Below, in pieces: positions 42,713-51,260 of a DNA stretch of 64,000 nucleotides. The notes below the pieces were generated by a model. The model saw nothing but the letters and a program-made list of their open reading frames with translations. It was not told the DNA's origin and ran no database searches. This DNA comes from Halomarinibacterium sedimenti (GTDB lineage Bacteria; Bacteroidota; Bacteroidia; Flavobacteriales; Flavobacteriaceae), in the NCBI RefSeq assembly GCF_019312585.1, contig NZ_JAHWDP010000001.1:682001-746000 (forward strand). Reading direction: 5' to 3'. Position 1 is the stretch's first letter, and the number at the start of each line of letters is the position of its first letter. The translations under genes were made by a program, and so were the position numbers.

Positions 42713-43252
42713 ATGCTATACTACTACCTCAAATCCCTCCACCTTATTTTTGTGATTACTTGGTTTGCTGGGCTTTTTTATATTGTACGCTTGTTTGTAT
42801 ACCAAATTGAAGCTTCCCAAAAGCCGTCTCCAGACAAAGAAATTCTAGGCACACAACTTAAACTCATGGCAAAACGCCTTTGGTATATTATTACCTGGCC
42901 CTCCATGATTTTAGCCACAGGATTTGCCATTTGGATGCTGGCCATGCGTACTTTTTACCTCACCGATGGATGGATGCAAGTAAAGTTGGTGTTTGTGGTG
43001 TTGCTCATTGTTTACCATATAAAATGTCACCTCATTTTTAAGGATTTACAAAACGATAAGGTGAACTACTCTTCGAATTTTATGCGTATTTTTAATGAAG
43101 GAGCAACCATTATTCTGTTTGCCGTGGTGTTTTTGGTCATCTTAAAAAATGCCTTTAATTGGATTTATGGCACCGTAGGGATTATATTATTTTCTATCCT
43201 CATTATGCTGGGTTATAAATTATATAAACGCATTCGCGAAGGCAAAAAATAA
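42713..43252 (+). CDS. hemJ: Protoporphyrinogen IX oxidase, HemJ family
   Basis: A 179-residue inner-membrane protein with four to five helices. HemJ oxidises protoporphyrinogen IX to protoporphyrin IX in haem synthesis. The conserved N-terminal helix is LKSLHLIFVITWFAGLFYIV with the invariant His10, and the conserved lysine is Lys91 (GWMQVKLVFVV). Length and spacing are typical of the family. It lies 2 bp downstream of the sortilin-like gene; no other haem genes are next to it. Confidence 0.88.
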   Translation: MLYYYLKSLHLIFVITWFAGLFYIVRLFVYQIEASQKPSPDKEILGTQLKLMAKRLWYIITWPSMILATGFAIWMLAMRTFYLTDGWMQVKLVFVVLLIVYHIKCHLIFKDLQNDKVNYSSNFMRIFNEGATIILFAVVFLVILKNAFNWIYGTVGIILFSILIMLGYKLYKRIREGKK

Positions 43253-43296
43253 GTTTTGGTGCAATTATTGTTATCTTCCCGTAACCATTTCAACGT

Positions 43297-44754
43297 ATGA
43301 AGTTTTACAAATCGTTACGCTTTCGGATTTTTCTATCGATGCTATTGTTGTTAGTGATGACTTTTATTTCACTTTCAATAGTGACAGCCATTCAGTATAA
43401 AGAAGAAGCAGAAGACTACCACCGGGAACGATTGCTTCGTAAAGAAGCCAATATCAAAGAAAACATCAATTATGTTTTAAAAAATACGACCTACCCCGTG
43501 GAAACGGAACTTATTCCGTTGATTTTTAAAAGTAAAATTTATGAAATTAAAGACATTCACAATCTTGAAATTCATTTATACGATTTAAAAGGCACTCTGC
43601 TTAAATCTTCCCGAGCCTCTTTTTTACGCGATACTTCTTATGCAAAACTTTCAAGAGATATTTTAACACACATTGAAGATTCTCCTACCAAAAGTTATGT
43701 CTATTCTTTTGAAGAAGATGGACAAGAATATCAATCTTCCTACTCCTACATCACTGATGCTTCCTTTAAACCGTTGGCGATACTTAATTTACCGTATATA
43801 GAGGATGATGGCTTTATTAATAAAGAACTTATGGAAAACATAAAGCGCGTTGCCATGGTATACGGCTTTATGTTATTAATTGCCATAGGACTAGCTTATT
43901 TTCTTTCTAAATATATCACCCGTTCTCTAAAAACCGTAAGTGATAAAATCACCGAAACACGCCTCAACAAGCGGAACAAAAAAATTAAACTAGATAACGA
44001 TACTTCCCAAGAAATTTACACCCTTGTGGAAGCCTATAACGGAATGATAGACGAACTCGAAATAAGTGCCGCACAATTAGCGAGTAGTGAACGTGAGGCC
44101 GCATGGCGGGAAATGGCTAAACAAGTGGCGCATGAGATTAAAAATCCGTTAACACCTATGCGATTGTCGGTGCAAAGTTTTCAACGGAAATTTGACCCCA
44201 ATGATCCTAACATAAGCGAAAAAGTAAACGAATATACCAATACTCTTATTCAGCAAATAGATACCTTAAGTTCTATAGCTTCCGCATTTTCAACTTATGC
44301 AAAAATGCCCGCACAGCAGGATGAAAATTTAAATGTGGTAGCCATTACAAAGCTGGCTTTGGATATTTTTAATGAAGATTACATTTATTTCTTTTCTGAA
44401 GAAAAAGAAATTATTTCAAAATTCGATCGTACACAACTTATTCGAGTGATTACCAATTTGGTGAAGAATAGCATCCAAGCCATTGAAAAGAAAACCCCAG
44501 AAGACCCAAGAATAGAAGTTAGGGTATTTTCAGAAAATAAACATACCTACATAACAGTTTCAGATAATGGTGCAGGTATTTCTGAAGAGAATAAATCGAA
44601 GGTTTTTGAGCCAAAATTTACCACAAAATCAAGTGGCATGGGCTTAGGTTTAGCCATGGTGAAAAATATTGTAGAAACGTATCAGGGAAGCATTTCCCTT
44701 CAATCTATCGAAGAAAAAGGAACCACATTTACCGTTTCTATTCCACAAAACTAA
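43297..44754 (+). CDS. Membrane sensor histidine kinase (NtrY-like)
   Basis: A 485-residue kinase. Two transmembrane helices (about residues 10-32 and 186-204) flank a periplasmic sensor of about 150 residues. A HAMP linker (KYITRSLKTVSDKITETRL) follows, then HisKA with the H-box KQVAHEIKNPLTPMRLS (His279). The HATPase domain shows N-box ITNLVKNSIQAIE, G1 SDNGAGISEE, F-box EPKFTTKSSGMG and GLGLAMVKN. The H-box and SSGMGLGLA loop are of the NtrY/NtrB type that usually pairs with NtrC regulators. No regulator is adjacent. Confidence 0.88.
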   Translation: MKFYKSLRFRIFLSMLLLLVMTFISLSIVTAIQYKEEAEDYHRERLLRKEANIKENINYVLKNTTYPVETELIPLIFKSKIYEIKDIHNLEIHLYDLKGTLLKSSRASFLRDTSYAKLSRDILTHIEDSPTKSYVYSFEEDGQEYQSSYSYITDASFKPLAILNLPYIEDDGFINKELMENIKRVAMVYGFMLLIAIGLAYFLSKYITRSLKTVSDKITETRLNKRNKKIKLDNDTSQEIYTLVEAYNGMIDELEISAAQLASSEREAAWREMAKQVAHEIKNPLTPMRLSVQSFQRKFDPNDPNISEKVNEYTNTLIQQIDTLSSIASAFSTYAKMPAQQDENLNVVAITKLALDIFNEDYIYFFSEEKEIISKFDRTQLIRVITNLVKNSIQAIEKKTPEDPRIEVRVFSENKHTYITVSDNGAGISEENKSKVFEPKFTTKSSGMGLGLAMVKNIVETYQGSISLQSIEEKGTTFTVSIPQN

Positions 44755-44766
44755 TAGGTTTTTAGT

Positions 44767-44774
44767 ACCTTTAG
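44767..44774 (+). promoter_or_regulatory. Weak -7-like element before the enoyl-CoA hydratase gene
   Basis: TACCTTTA differs from TAnnTTTG only in the last base and lies 19 bp before the ATG at 44794, after the histidine kinase stop. Confidence 0.3.
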
Positions 44775-44793
44775 ATTTCAAATTTTTCAACAG

Positions 44794-45585
44794 ATGAAAG
44801 CTAGAGTTTACGATAATATATTGGTCGATTTTAATAATGGGATTACCACCATAACCATTAATCGCCCTTCTAAATTAAATGCCTTAAACCTTGAAACTAT
44901 CAAGGAACTTCATAAAGCCTTTAAACGTGCCGAAAAAGACAAAGACACTAAAGTAGTAATCATTACTGGAAGTGGAGAAAAAGCCTTTGTCGCGGGTGCA
45001 GACATTAGTGAATTTGCAGATTTTTCGGTATCGCAAGGAGAAAAGTTAGCTGCCGAAGGGCAAGCGTTACTATTTGATTTTGTAGCCTATCTTTCTACGC
45101 CCGTCATTGCCGCCGTAAATGGTTTTGCATTGGGAGGTGGTCTGGAATTGGCTATGGCAGCACATTTCCGTATTGCTAGTGACAATGCAAAAATGGGACT
45201 CCCCGAAGTGTCCTTAGGAGTCATCCCAGGATACGGAGGTACTCAGCGATTACCTCAATTGGTAGGCAAAGGACGTGCGATGGAACTTATCATGACAGCG
45301 AGTATGATTGATGCTTCACAAGCCTTACAATATGGTTTGATAAATCATGTTACAACCCAAGAAGAATTACTCCCATTTGCTGAAAAATTAGCTGAAAAAA
45401 TAAAACGAAATTCTTCTGTAGCGATTGCTGCTGCCATTGAAGCCATAAATGCAGGCTTTGAAGCGGGTGAAAATGGTTTTGACACCGAAATTACTGCCTT
45501 TGGAAAATGTTTTGGAACTGCCGATTTTGCAGAGGGAACACAAGCCTTTTTAGAAAAAAGAAAGCCCAACTTTCCAGGAAAATAA
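44794..45585 (+). CDS. Enoyl-CoA hydratase/isomerase family protein
   Basis: A 263-residue crotonase-fold enzyme, likely hydrating 2-enoyl-CoA thioesters in fatty-acid or amino-acid breakdown. Signatures are ITINRPSKLNALN, the oxyanion-hole strand AFVAGADISEFADF and GFALGGGLELAMAAHFRIAS. The two catalytic glutamates appear in GGGLELAMA and LPEVSLGVIPGYGGTQRL. The C-terminal helix carries GTADFAEGTQAFLEKRKPNF, the usual AFxEKRxPxF ending. It is monocistronic or the second gene after the kinase; the specific acyl substrate is not evident. Confidence 0.92.
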   Translation: MKARVYDNILVDFNNGITTITINRPSKLNALNLETIKELHKAFKRAEKDKDTKVVIITGSGEKAFVAGADISEFADFSVSQGEKLAAEGQALLFDFVAYLSTPVIAAVNGFALGGGLELAMAAHFRIASDNAKMGLPEVSLGVIPGYGGTQRLPQLVGKGRAMELIMTASMIDASQALQYGLINHVTTQEELLPFAEKLAEKIKRNSSVAIAAAIEAINAGFEAGENGFDTEITAFGKCFGTADFAEGTQAFLEKRKPNFPGK

Positions 45586-45609
45586 TAACTAGGAATATTT
45601 CCTGTTATA

Positions 45610-45642
45610 TTTGGATTATTTCCAATATTTAAATTAACTTTG
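45610..45642 (+). promoter_or_regulatory. Promoter for the radical SAM gene
   Basis: TTTG (45610-45613) and TAACTTTG (45635-45642) are separated by 21 bp, both matching the Bacteroidota consensus. The -7 element ends 28 bp before the ATG at 45671. Confidence 0.7.
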
Positions 45643-45670
45643 AAGAAGTCTTTTCCTTCAACGTTTATTT

Positions 45671-46738
45671 ATGTCCCAACCTATCAAGGGCCGTGGTGCC
45701 CAAAAACAAGTCCATAATCGTTTTTTTGAACACCAACACGAACCCTTGGATGACTTCCTCAATTATTGCGAGGAAGAAGGAGAACTTGCCGATAAAAACA
45801 AAACCAAATATATCGATGTATTCCCTAAAACCCTTGTTAATAAAGTAGATAGCCCCGATGTGGGTATGGGTTATTCTGCCAATCCATATCAAGGCTGTGA
45901 ACACGGTTGTGTGTATTGTTACGCACGTAATAGTCACGAATATTGGGGCTACGGAGCAGGTTTAGACTTTGAACGAAACATATTAGTGAAAAAAAATGCC
46001 CCTCAACTGTTAGAAGAAAAATTAAAGAGTAAAAATTGGCAAGGAGACACCATAGTTTTTTCGGGAAATACAGACTGTTATCAGCCTATTGAAAGAAAGC
46101 TAGAAATCACTAGGAGCTGTTTAAAAAAACTATTTCAGTGGAAAAATCCAACGGGAATTATCACCAAAAACGCATTGATTTTAAGAGATTTAGACATTTT
46201 AAAAGAAATGGCAAAATACAATATCATTGCAGTCAATATCTCTATTACATCCTTAGAGGAGGATACCAGAAGATTGCTAGAGCCTAGAACCTCCAGCATT
46301 AAAAACAGGTTAAAAACCGTAGAAGTACTTTCGAAACATAACATACCTGTAAATGTGATGATGGCGCCCATTATTCCGTCTTTAAATAGTCACGAAATAT
46401 TACCTTTAATAGAAACGGTGGCTACTTTGGGAGCAAAAAGTGTAGCCTATACGGTGGTGCGATTAAACGGTCAAATTGCCACCATTTTTGAAGATTGGGT
46501 ACAAAAGGCACTACCCGATAGAGCCGAAAGAATACTAAACCAAATAGCCGAATGCCACGATGGAAAATTGAATGACAGTCGATGGGGAACTCGAATGCGA
46601 GGCGAAGGAACTATTGCAAAACAGATCGCTGACACTGTTATTCTAGGTAAAAAAAAGTATTTAAAAGATAGTAGAATGCCAAAACTAGACCGAAGCCATT
46701 ACCTTCAATTAAAAGATCCACAAACGAGATTGTTTTAG
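45671..46738 (+). CDS. PA0069 family radical SAM protein
   Basis: A 355-residue radical S-adenosylmethionine protein. The [4Fe-4S] ligand motif is Cx3Cx2C in GCEHGCVYCYARNSHEYWG, preceded by the family-specific GYSANPYQGC. DTIVFSGNTDCYQPIERK and ITKNALILRDLDIL continue the barrel. It resembles spore photoproduct lyase-related SplB-like and DNA repair proteins in its opening motif, but the family is uncharacterised. A good promoter is seen upstream. The stop overlaps the convergent plsC stop by 4 bp. Confidence 0.9.
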   Translation: MSQPIKGRGAQKQVHNRFFEHQHEPLDDFLNYCEEEGELADKNKTKYIDVFPKTLVNKVDSPDVGMGYSANPYQGCEHGCVYCYARNSHEYWGYGAGLDFERNILVKKNAPQLLEEKLKSKNWQGDTIVFSGNTDCYQPIERKLEITRSCLKKLFQWKNPTGIITKNALILRDLDILKEMAKYNIIAVNISITSLEEDTRRLLEPRTSSIKNRLKTVEVLSKHNIPVNVMMAPIIPSLNSHEILPLIETVATLGAKSVAYTVVRLNGQIATIFEDWVQKALPDRAERILNQIAECHDGKLNDSRWGTRMRGEGTIAKQIADTVILGKKKYLKDSRMPKLDRSHYLQLKDPQTRLF

Positions 46739-47475
46739 ATAATCTTAGATTTAATTTGAGTTTCAACTGTATTGACTAATACCTCCTTTTCAAAATCTGA
46801 GACTTTTAAAGGTGGGTGTACATAAAAGGTAAGTCTTGTAAACAGCGGAATAGGAAACATGCCGTAGCGTTGTAATTTCCAAGAATTATTAATTGAAATT
46901 GGCAAAACATAAGCTTTAGGAGCATGCTCAAATAAAGTGATGAGTCCCTTTCTATAAAACTTTTTTGGAACACCGTCCCTACTTCGGGTACCTTCTGGAA
47001 AAATCACCACACTTCTATTATTTTCTGAAATGTATTTTGCAATTTTTTCAACTTCTTTTGTGGCTTGCGCTGGGTTTTTGCGATCGATTAACGCCGAACC
47101 TCCCTTTCGTAAATTATAAGAAACCGTGGGGATGCCTTTCCCTAATTCAATTTTTGAAATAAATTTGGGATGTATTTTCCTTAAAAACCAAATGATAGGC
47201 GGAATATCCCATAAGCTCTGGTGATTTGATGCAATGATAATCGGCGCATTTTTTGGAACTTCTGAAGAAATTTCAAACTTAAATGTAGTCCCAACCACGT
47301 GAAGAATCACTAAAAATAATCCGTTAACTATATCAACACTAGTCTTATGCGCTTGGTACCCGAAAACATTTAAACAAACTCGCTGAATGACTTCAAATAG
47401 CAATAATAATATCCCAAACAAAATATAGAATACTACCGAAAAGGGATAACTTAGTATTTTAAGAAAGGGTTTCAT
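46735..47475 (-). CDS. plsC: 1-acyl-sn-glycerol-3-phosphate acyltransferase
   Basis: A 246-residue membrane-associated acyltransferase making phosphatidate from lysophosphatidate. The catalytic motif is SNHQSLWD (NHx4D), the substrate motif is VIFPEGTRSR, and further conserved parts are LGKGIPTVSYNLRKGGSALIDR-type blocks. A hydrophobic N-terminal anchor (FVFYILFGILLLLF region) is present. The ATG at 47475 is preferred over an in-frame TTG at 47484. A minus-strand terminator of the bacilliredoxin gene lies just upstream, so plsC needs its own promoter or readthrough. Confidence 0.9.
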   Translation of the reverse strand: MKPFLKILSYPFSVVFYILFGILLLLFEVIQRVCLNVFGYQAHKTSVDIVNGLFLVILHVVGTTFKFEISSEVPKNAPIIIASNHQSLWDIPPIIWFLRKIHPKFISKIELGKGIPTVSYNLRKGGSALIDRKNPAQATKEVEKIAKYISENNRSVVIFPEGTRSRDGVPKKFYRKGLITLFEHAPKAYVLPISINNSWKLQRYGMFPIPLFTRLTFYVHPPLKVSDFEKEVLVNTVETQIKSKII

Positions 47476-47480
47476 GAATA

Positions 47481-47518
47481 TCAAAAATAAAAAAACCGCT
47501 TCAATGCGAAGCGGTTTT
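47481..47518 (-). terminator. Terminator of the bacilliredoxin gene
   Basis: AAAACCGCTTC (47492-47502) and GAAGCGGTTTT (47508-47518) form an 11-bp stem with a 5-nt loop. On the minus strand it is followed by a T-rich run. Confidence 0.88.
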
Positions 47519-47541
47519 ACTTTTCTATTAATTGAATAATA

Positions 47542-47952
47542 TTAACAGTATTCGTTAAAAGCGCTTTTCAAATTTTCTGCTATCATATCGGCACTTCTTC
47601 CTTCAATGTGATGTCTTTCTAACATGTGAACTAATTCCCCATTTTTAAACAAAGCCATAGAAGGTGAACTTGGAGGGAAAGGAACCATTAAGGCTCTTGC
47701 GGCATCCACGGCTTCAAAATCTACTCCTGCAAATACCGTGACCAATCGGTCTGGCGTTTTAGCATTTTGTAAGGAAATTCTCGCTCCTGGACGTGCATTG
47801 GCTGCAGCACAACCACAAACCGAATTTACAACCACAAGGGTCGTTCCGTCTTGATGAATTGCATCGTCTACTTCATCTGCTGTAAATAATTCGGTAAAAC
47901 CTATTCTGGTCAAATCTTCTCTCATCGGTTTTACCAATTCTGCTGGATACAT
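47542..47952 (-). CDS. BrxA/BrxB family bacilliredoxin
   Basis: A 136-residue thioredoxin-fold protein of the YphP/YqiW (BrxA/BrxB, DUF1094) family. These proteins remove bacillithiol or other low-molecular-weight thiols from oxidised proteins, or act as disulfide isomerases. The active-site motif is CGC in VVNSVCGCAAANARPG, typical of the family. The end is the family-typical HHIEGRSADMIAENL. The mature length matches. It is monocistronic, with a terminator at 47481-47518 and a promoter-like TATCTTTG on the minus strand. Whether the host makes bacillithiol cannot be seen from this window. Confidence 0.93.
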   Translation of the reverse strand: MYPAELVKPMREDLTRIGFTELFTADEVDDAIHQDGTTLVVVNSVCGCAAANARPGARISLQNAKTPDRLVTVFAGVDFEAVDAARALMVPFPPSSPSMALFKNGELVHMLERHHIEGRSADMIAENLKSAFNEYC

Positions 47953-47983
47953 AATTTTTGTTTTTAGTGTAACAATTAAAGTG

Positions 47984-47991
47984 CAAAGATA
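47984..47991 (-). promoter_or_regulatory. -7 promoter element of the bacilliredoxin gene
   Basis: The minus strand reads TATCTTTG, an exact TAnnTTTG, 31 bp before the ATG at 47952. Confidence 0.55.
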
Positions 47992-48046
47992 ACCAATTTT
48001 AGGATGATAGTTCTTAAAACTATCTAAACACTTTTATAGAAATAGT

Positions 48047-48054
48047 TATCTTTG
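48047..48054 (+). promoter_or_regulatory. -7 promoter element of the TerB/DnaJ gene
   Basis: TATCTTTG, an exact TAnnTTTG, 31 bp before the ATG at 48086 in the divergent region shared with the bacilliredoxin gene. Confidence 0.55.
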
Positions 48055-48085
48055 ATTTCTTTTTCTATTAATTTAATTACACTAC

Positions 48086-48823
48086 ATGATTCGTTGGCTA
48101 TTGGCCATTTTAGGCTATTCTTTTTTTAGATTTCCAGGTGCTATTATTGGCTTTATTTTAGGAAGCATTTTCGATAATATGAATCTAGGTAAAACCAAAT
48201 CTACTAGACGAACTATTTTTCAGCAGCCTAGAGAATCGGTGAGTCCAGCCGACTTCGAGCTCAATCTACTCTCCTTAGCCTCTTTGGTCATAAAAGCCGA
48301 TGGAACTGTAAGCCAGAATGAATTGGATTACGTTCGGCAATATTTCGTCCAAGCTTATGGAAAAGAACGAGCCAATGCTACCTTTAAAGTGTTTAATGAA
48401 GTAGTTAAAAAGCGTGAAATTTCTGCTCAAAAAATTGGAGGGCTCTTACGCTCGAGAATGCGATATGAATCTAGACTCCAAATGATACATTTCCTATTTA
48501 GTATTGCACAAGCAGATGGCACTGTTTCTACGCCAGAAGTCAATGAAATTTCAAGAATAGCAGGGTATTTAGGCATTCAAATGCGGGATTTTGAAAGCAT
48601 AAAAGCGATGTTCTTTAAAAACCCCGATAGCGCCTACAAAATCCTAGAAATTGAAAGAACAGCTTCCGTTTCTGAAATTAAAAAAGCCTACCGTGAAATG
48701 GTTAAAAAATACCATCCCGATAAACTACAAGGTATGGATGAAATGTACAAAAAGGGGGCTTTGGAAAAGTTTCAAAAAGTACAAGAAGCCTACGAACAAC
48801 TTCAAAAAGAACGTGGCTTTTAA
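48086..48823 (+). CDS. TerB - DnaJ co-chaperone (DjlA-like)
   Basis: A 245-residue protein anchored by an N-terminal hydrophobic hairpin (MIRWLLAILGYSFFRFPGAI, then GFILGSIF). A TerB-like helical domain (about residues 50-170, with two halves ASLVIKADGTVSQNELDYVR and SIAQADGTVSTPEVNEISR) precedes a C-terminal J domain (about 175-245) with SAYKILEIERTASVSEIKKA and the invariant YHPDK. The order, membrane hairpin - TerB - J, is that of DjlA, which stimulates DnaK near the inner membrane. A dnaK gene is not in the window. Confidence 0.9.
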   Translation: MIRWLLAILGYSFFRFPGAIIGFILGSIFDNMNLGKTKSTRRTIFQQPRESVSPADFELNLLSLASLVIKADGTVSQNELDYVRQYFVQAYGKERANATFKVFNEVVKKREISAQKIGGLLRSRMRYESRLQMIHFLFSIAQADGTVSTPEVNEISRIAGYLGIQMRDFESIKAMFFKNPDSAYKILEIERTASVSEIKKAYREMVKKYHPDKLQGMDEMYKKGALEKFQKVQEAYEQLQKERGF

Positions 48824-48851
48824 TAAGATGAACTAAAAAATTTAGTATTAC

Positions 48852-48869
48852 TTTTAGACTAATCTAAAA
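48852..48869. promoter_or_regulatory. Palindromic operator of the DtxR/MntR-type regulator
   Basis: TTTTAGA-CTAA-TCTAAAA is a perfect 7-bp inverted repeat with a 4-bp centre. It lies directly upstream of the -7 element of the regulator gene, covering the -33 region, which fits negative autoregulation. A diverged copy lies at the feoA promoter (57259-57275). Confidence 0.7.
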
Positions 48870-48876
48870 ATATTTT

Positions 48877-48884
48877 TACCTTTG
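48877..48884 (+). promoter_or_regulatory. -7 promoter element of the metal-uptake operon
   Basis: TACCTTTG, an exact TAnnTTTG, ends 4 bp before the ATG at 48889. Transcription would start at or next to the start codon, giving a leaderless mRNA; the operator at 48852-48869 overlaps the -33 position. Confidence 0.6.
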
Positions 48885-48888
48885 CCTT

Positions 48889-49545
48889 ATGTTTACATTG
48901 GCAGAAGAAAATTATTTAAAGAACATCTTTCATCTTCAACAGCTTTCTCCACAAGGAGTAAGTACAAATGCTATTGCCGAAAAACTAGAGACAAAACCTT
49001 CATCGGCTACGGATATGGTTCAAAAATTGGCTGAAAAAGAAGTACTCACTTATATTAAATACAAAGGCACTACCCTTACTGAAAACGGAAGGAAAATTGC
49101 AGCAAATATTATTAGAAAGCATCGTCTTTGGGAGGTTTTTTTGGTTGAAAAATTAAACTTTCAGTGGGATGAAGTTCATGAAATTGCAGAGCAATTGGAG
49201 CATATTCATTCTGAAGATTTAATTTCTAGATTGGATAAGTTTTTGGAGTATCCTTCGGTAGATCCGCACGGCGATCCCATTCCGGATAGTAACGGAAATT
49301 TCAAAAAAACAGAAAAGAAATTGCTTTCCAAACTTTCAAAAAATGAAAAAGGAATCTGCGTAGGCGTAAAAGAATCGGCTAGCGATTTTTTAAAATATCT
49401 GGACAAAAGACATATCGGTATTGGCGTTGAAATTAGTGTTTTAGAAAAAGATGATTTTGATGACTCGATGACCATACAGGTTTTGGATGAAACCTACTTT
49501 ATTACAAAAAAAATTGCAGAGAATTTATACGTACAAATGAGCTAA
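48889..49545 (+). CDS. DtxR/MntR family metal-dependent transcriptional regulator
   Basis: A 218-residue repressor that binds DNA when loaded with Fe2+ or Mn2+. A winged-helix N-terminus (AEENYLKNIFHLQ, TNAIAEKLETKPSSATDMVQ) is followed by the metal-binding dimerisation domain (HRLWEVFLVEKLNF, EIAEQLEHIHSEDL, YPSVDPHGDPIP) and a C-terminal SH3/FeoA-like domain. The ligand helix reads E101-x-x-E104-H105 with His78, as in MntR, rather than the C-x-x-E-H of DtxR/IdeR, so manganese or mixed Mn/Fe sensing is plausible. It leads an operon with a 3-bp gap to an outer-membrane barrel gene and a metal ABC importer. Autoregulation is suggested by the palindrome upstream. Confidence 0.9.
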   Translation: MFTLAEENYLKNIFHLQQLSPQGVSTNAIAEKLETKPSSATDMVQKLAEKEVLTYIKYKGTTLTENGRKIAANIIRKHRLWEVFLVEKLNFQWDEVHEIAEQLEHIHSEDLISRLDKFLEYPSVDPHGDPIPDSNGNFKKTEKKLLSKLSKNEKGICVGVKESASDFLKYLDKRHIGIGVEISVLEKDDFDDSMTIQVLDETYFITKKIAENLYVQMS

Positions 49546-49548
49546 CTT

Positions 49549-50346
49549 ATGAAATATAAATACACTTTTTTACTACTTTTTATTTTCGGAATTTCCTTCG
49601 GAATAAATGCGCAAGAAACTGAACTTGCTACTCCATTAGTTACAGACAGACCAGATGCCACTGAAGCTTCATCTACTGTAGGAGCTGGCGTCCTTCAAAT
49701 AGAAGCAGGAGGATTTTACACTTCCTATGAAGAAAACAACAATAAAAGTGAAACCTATGGTTACAATACTACTTTAGTTCGTTATGGGGTTCTAGAAAAT
49801 TTGGAACTCCGATTAGGATGGAATTTTGAAGAAACTCGATTCTCATCTAATGGCACTAAAAACCCGAATGTGCTAAGTGGCTTCTCCCCTTTACTAGCGG
49901 GTGCTAAAATAGATATTGCCCAAGAGAATGGTTGGAAACCTGAAATGGCATTGATTGGACATGTGTTTTTGCCTTTTACAGCGGGAGAAGATTATAAACC
50001 AGAAACCACTGGAGCCGACTTTCGGTTTTCGCTTTCCCATACACTAAGTGAAAAATCGAGTCTTGGTTATAATATTGGAGCGCAATGGGGGGATGATTCT
50101 TCAGAAATTGCTTATATCTATACTTTAGCATATGGATATTCAATTACAGATTGCTTTGGGTTTTATGCCGAAGTATATGGCGATTTTCCCGAAAATAATG
50201 AAGCCAATCATTTTTGGGATGCAGGTGTCACCTATTTGGTGAATCCTAATTTACAATTGGATGCAACAGTTGGGAGCGGTATTTCGAAAGGACAGGATAT
50301 CCTCTTGAGTGCAGGACTAAGTTATAGAATTCCAAAAAAGAAATAA
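49549..50346 (+). CDS. Outer-membrane beta-barrel protein of the metal ABC operon
   Basis: A 265-residue exported protein (signal peptide ending GINAQ) of the group often annotated simply as transporter (PF13557-like). After TDRPDATEASSTVGAGVLQI the protein alternates short amphipathic strands (NTTLVRYGVLENLELRLGWN, KPEMALIGHVFLPFTAG) and ends in a C-terminal barrel strand (LLSAGLSYRIPKKK). It lies 3 bp after the regulator gene and 1 bp before the binding-protein gene, inside the metal importer operon. A role as outer-membrane metal channel follows from context only. Confidence 0.8.
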   Translation: MKYKYTFLLLFIFGISFGINAQETELATPLVTDRPDATEASSTVGAGVLQIEAGGFYTSYEENNNKSETYGYNTTLVRYGVLENLELRLGWNFEETRFSSNGTKNPNVLSGFSPLLAGAKIDIAQENGWKPEMALIGHVFLPFTAGEDYKPETTGADFRFSLSHTLSEKSSLGYNIGAQWGDDSSEIAYIYTLAYGYSITDCFGFYAEVYGDFPENNEANHFWDAGVTYLVNPNLQLDATVGSGISKGQDILLSAGLSYRIPKKK

Positions 50347-50347
50347 T

Positions 50348-51256
50348 ATGAAAAAAATACTCTTTATAGGTTTATGTATTGTCTTGATTGGATGTAAAAA
50401 TCCTTCTTCAACATCTGAAAAATTAAATGTAGTCACTACAACTACGATGATTACCGATTTAGTTAAAAACATCGGTGGTGATGCTATCGAAATAAATGGT
50501 CTAATGGGTGCTGGAGTAGATCCTCATTTGTTTAAAGCAAGCGAAGGGGATGTTTCTAAACTATACCATGCAGATGTCATTTTCTACAACGGGTTACACC
50601 TAGAAGGAAAATTGGTTGAAGTTTTTGAAAAGATGGAGTCTCAACAGAAAAAAACCATTGCCTTAGGAGAGCAACTAGATAAAGATGGCTTAATTGGTTC
50701 AGATTATTTCGCTTCAAATTACGATCCTCATGTGTGGTTTAATATTCAGTATTTTAAGGAATTCGCCAACACAGTTACCCAGGTATTATCGGAAGAAGAC
50801 CCCAAGAATTCAGAACTATTTGTAGCAAATAACAATTTGTTTCAAAAAAAATTAACCGACTTGGAAACTGAAGTAAAAGCCATTATTGAAACACTTCCCC
50901 AAGAAAAAAGAATATTGGTTACCGCGCATGATGCCTTTAATTATTTCGGAAAAGAATACGGATTTAATGTAGTGGGCCTACAAGGACTTTCTACAGCTAC
51001 CGAAGCAGGGGTTCAAGATGTTCAAAAACTTTCCGATTTTATAATTGAAAATAAAGTAAAAGCCATTTTTATAGAAAGTTCGGTGCCTAGACGCACTATT
51101 GAAGCCCTGCAACAGGCAGTACTTTCAAAAAATCACGAAGTAATAATTGGAGGTTCTTTGTTTAGTGATGCATTGGGAGATGCAAATACTGTGGAGGGCA
51201 CTTATATTGGGATGTTTTTATACAATGTAACCACCATCGTTAATGCTTTAAAATAA
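50348..51256 (+). CDS. Metal ABC transporter substrate-binding lipoprotein (TroA/MntA-like)
   Basis: A 302-residue cluster A-I solute-binding protein for Mn2+, Zn2+ or Fe2+. It is a lipoprotein (lipobox LIGC in [18 protein letters not shown]). Metal-ligand motifs are [10 protein letters not shown] (His), [11 protein letters not shown] (His) and the late [16 protein letters not shown] (Glu). [18 protein letters not shown] and [12 protein letters not shown] are family hallmarks. No long His-rich loop is present, which argues against a ZnuA-type zinc binder and for Mn/Fe. It is followed 4 bp later by the ATPase gene. Confidence 0.92.
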   Translation: MKKILFIGLCIVLIGCKNPSSTSEKLNVVTTTTMITDLVKNIGGDAIEINGLMGAGVDPHLFKASEGDVSKLYHADVIFYNGLHLEGKLVEVFEKMESQQKKTIALGEQLDKDGLIGSDYFASNYDPHVWFNIQYFKEFANTVTQVLSEEDPKNSELFVANNNLFQKKLTDLETEVKAIIETLPQEKRILVTAHDAFNYFGKEYGFNVVGLQGLSTATEAGVQDVQKLSDFIIENKVKAIFIESSVPRRTIEALQQAVLSKNHEVIIGGSLFSDALGDANTVEGTYIGMFLYNVTTIVNALK

Positions 51257-51260
51257 GCTC

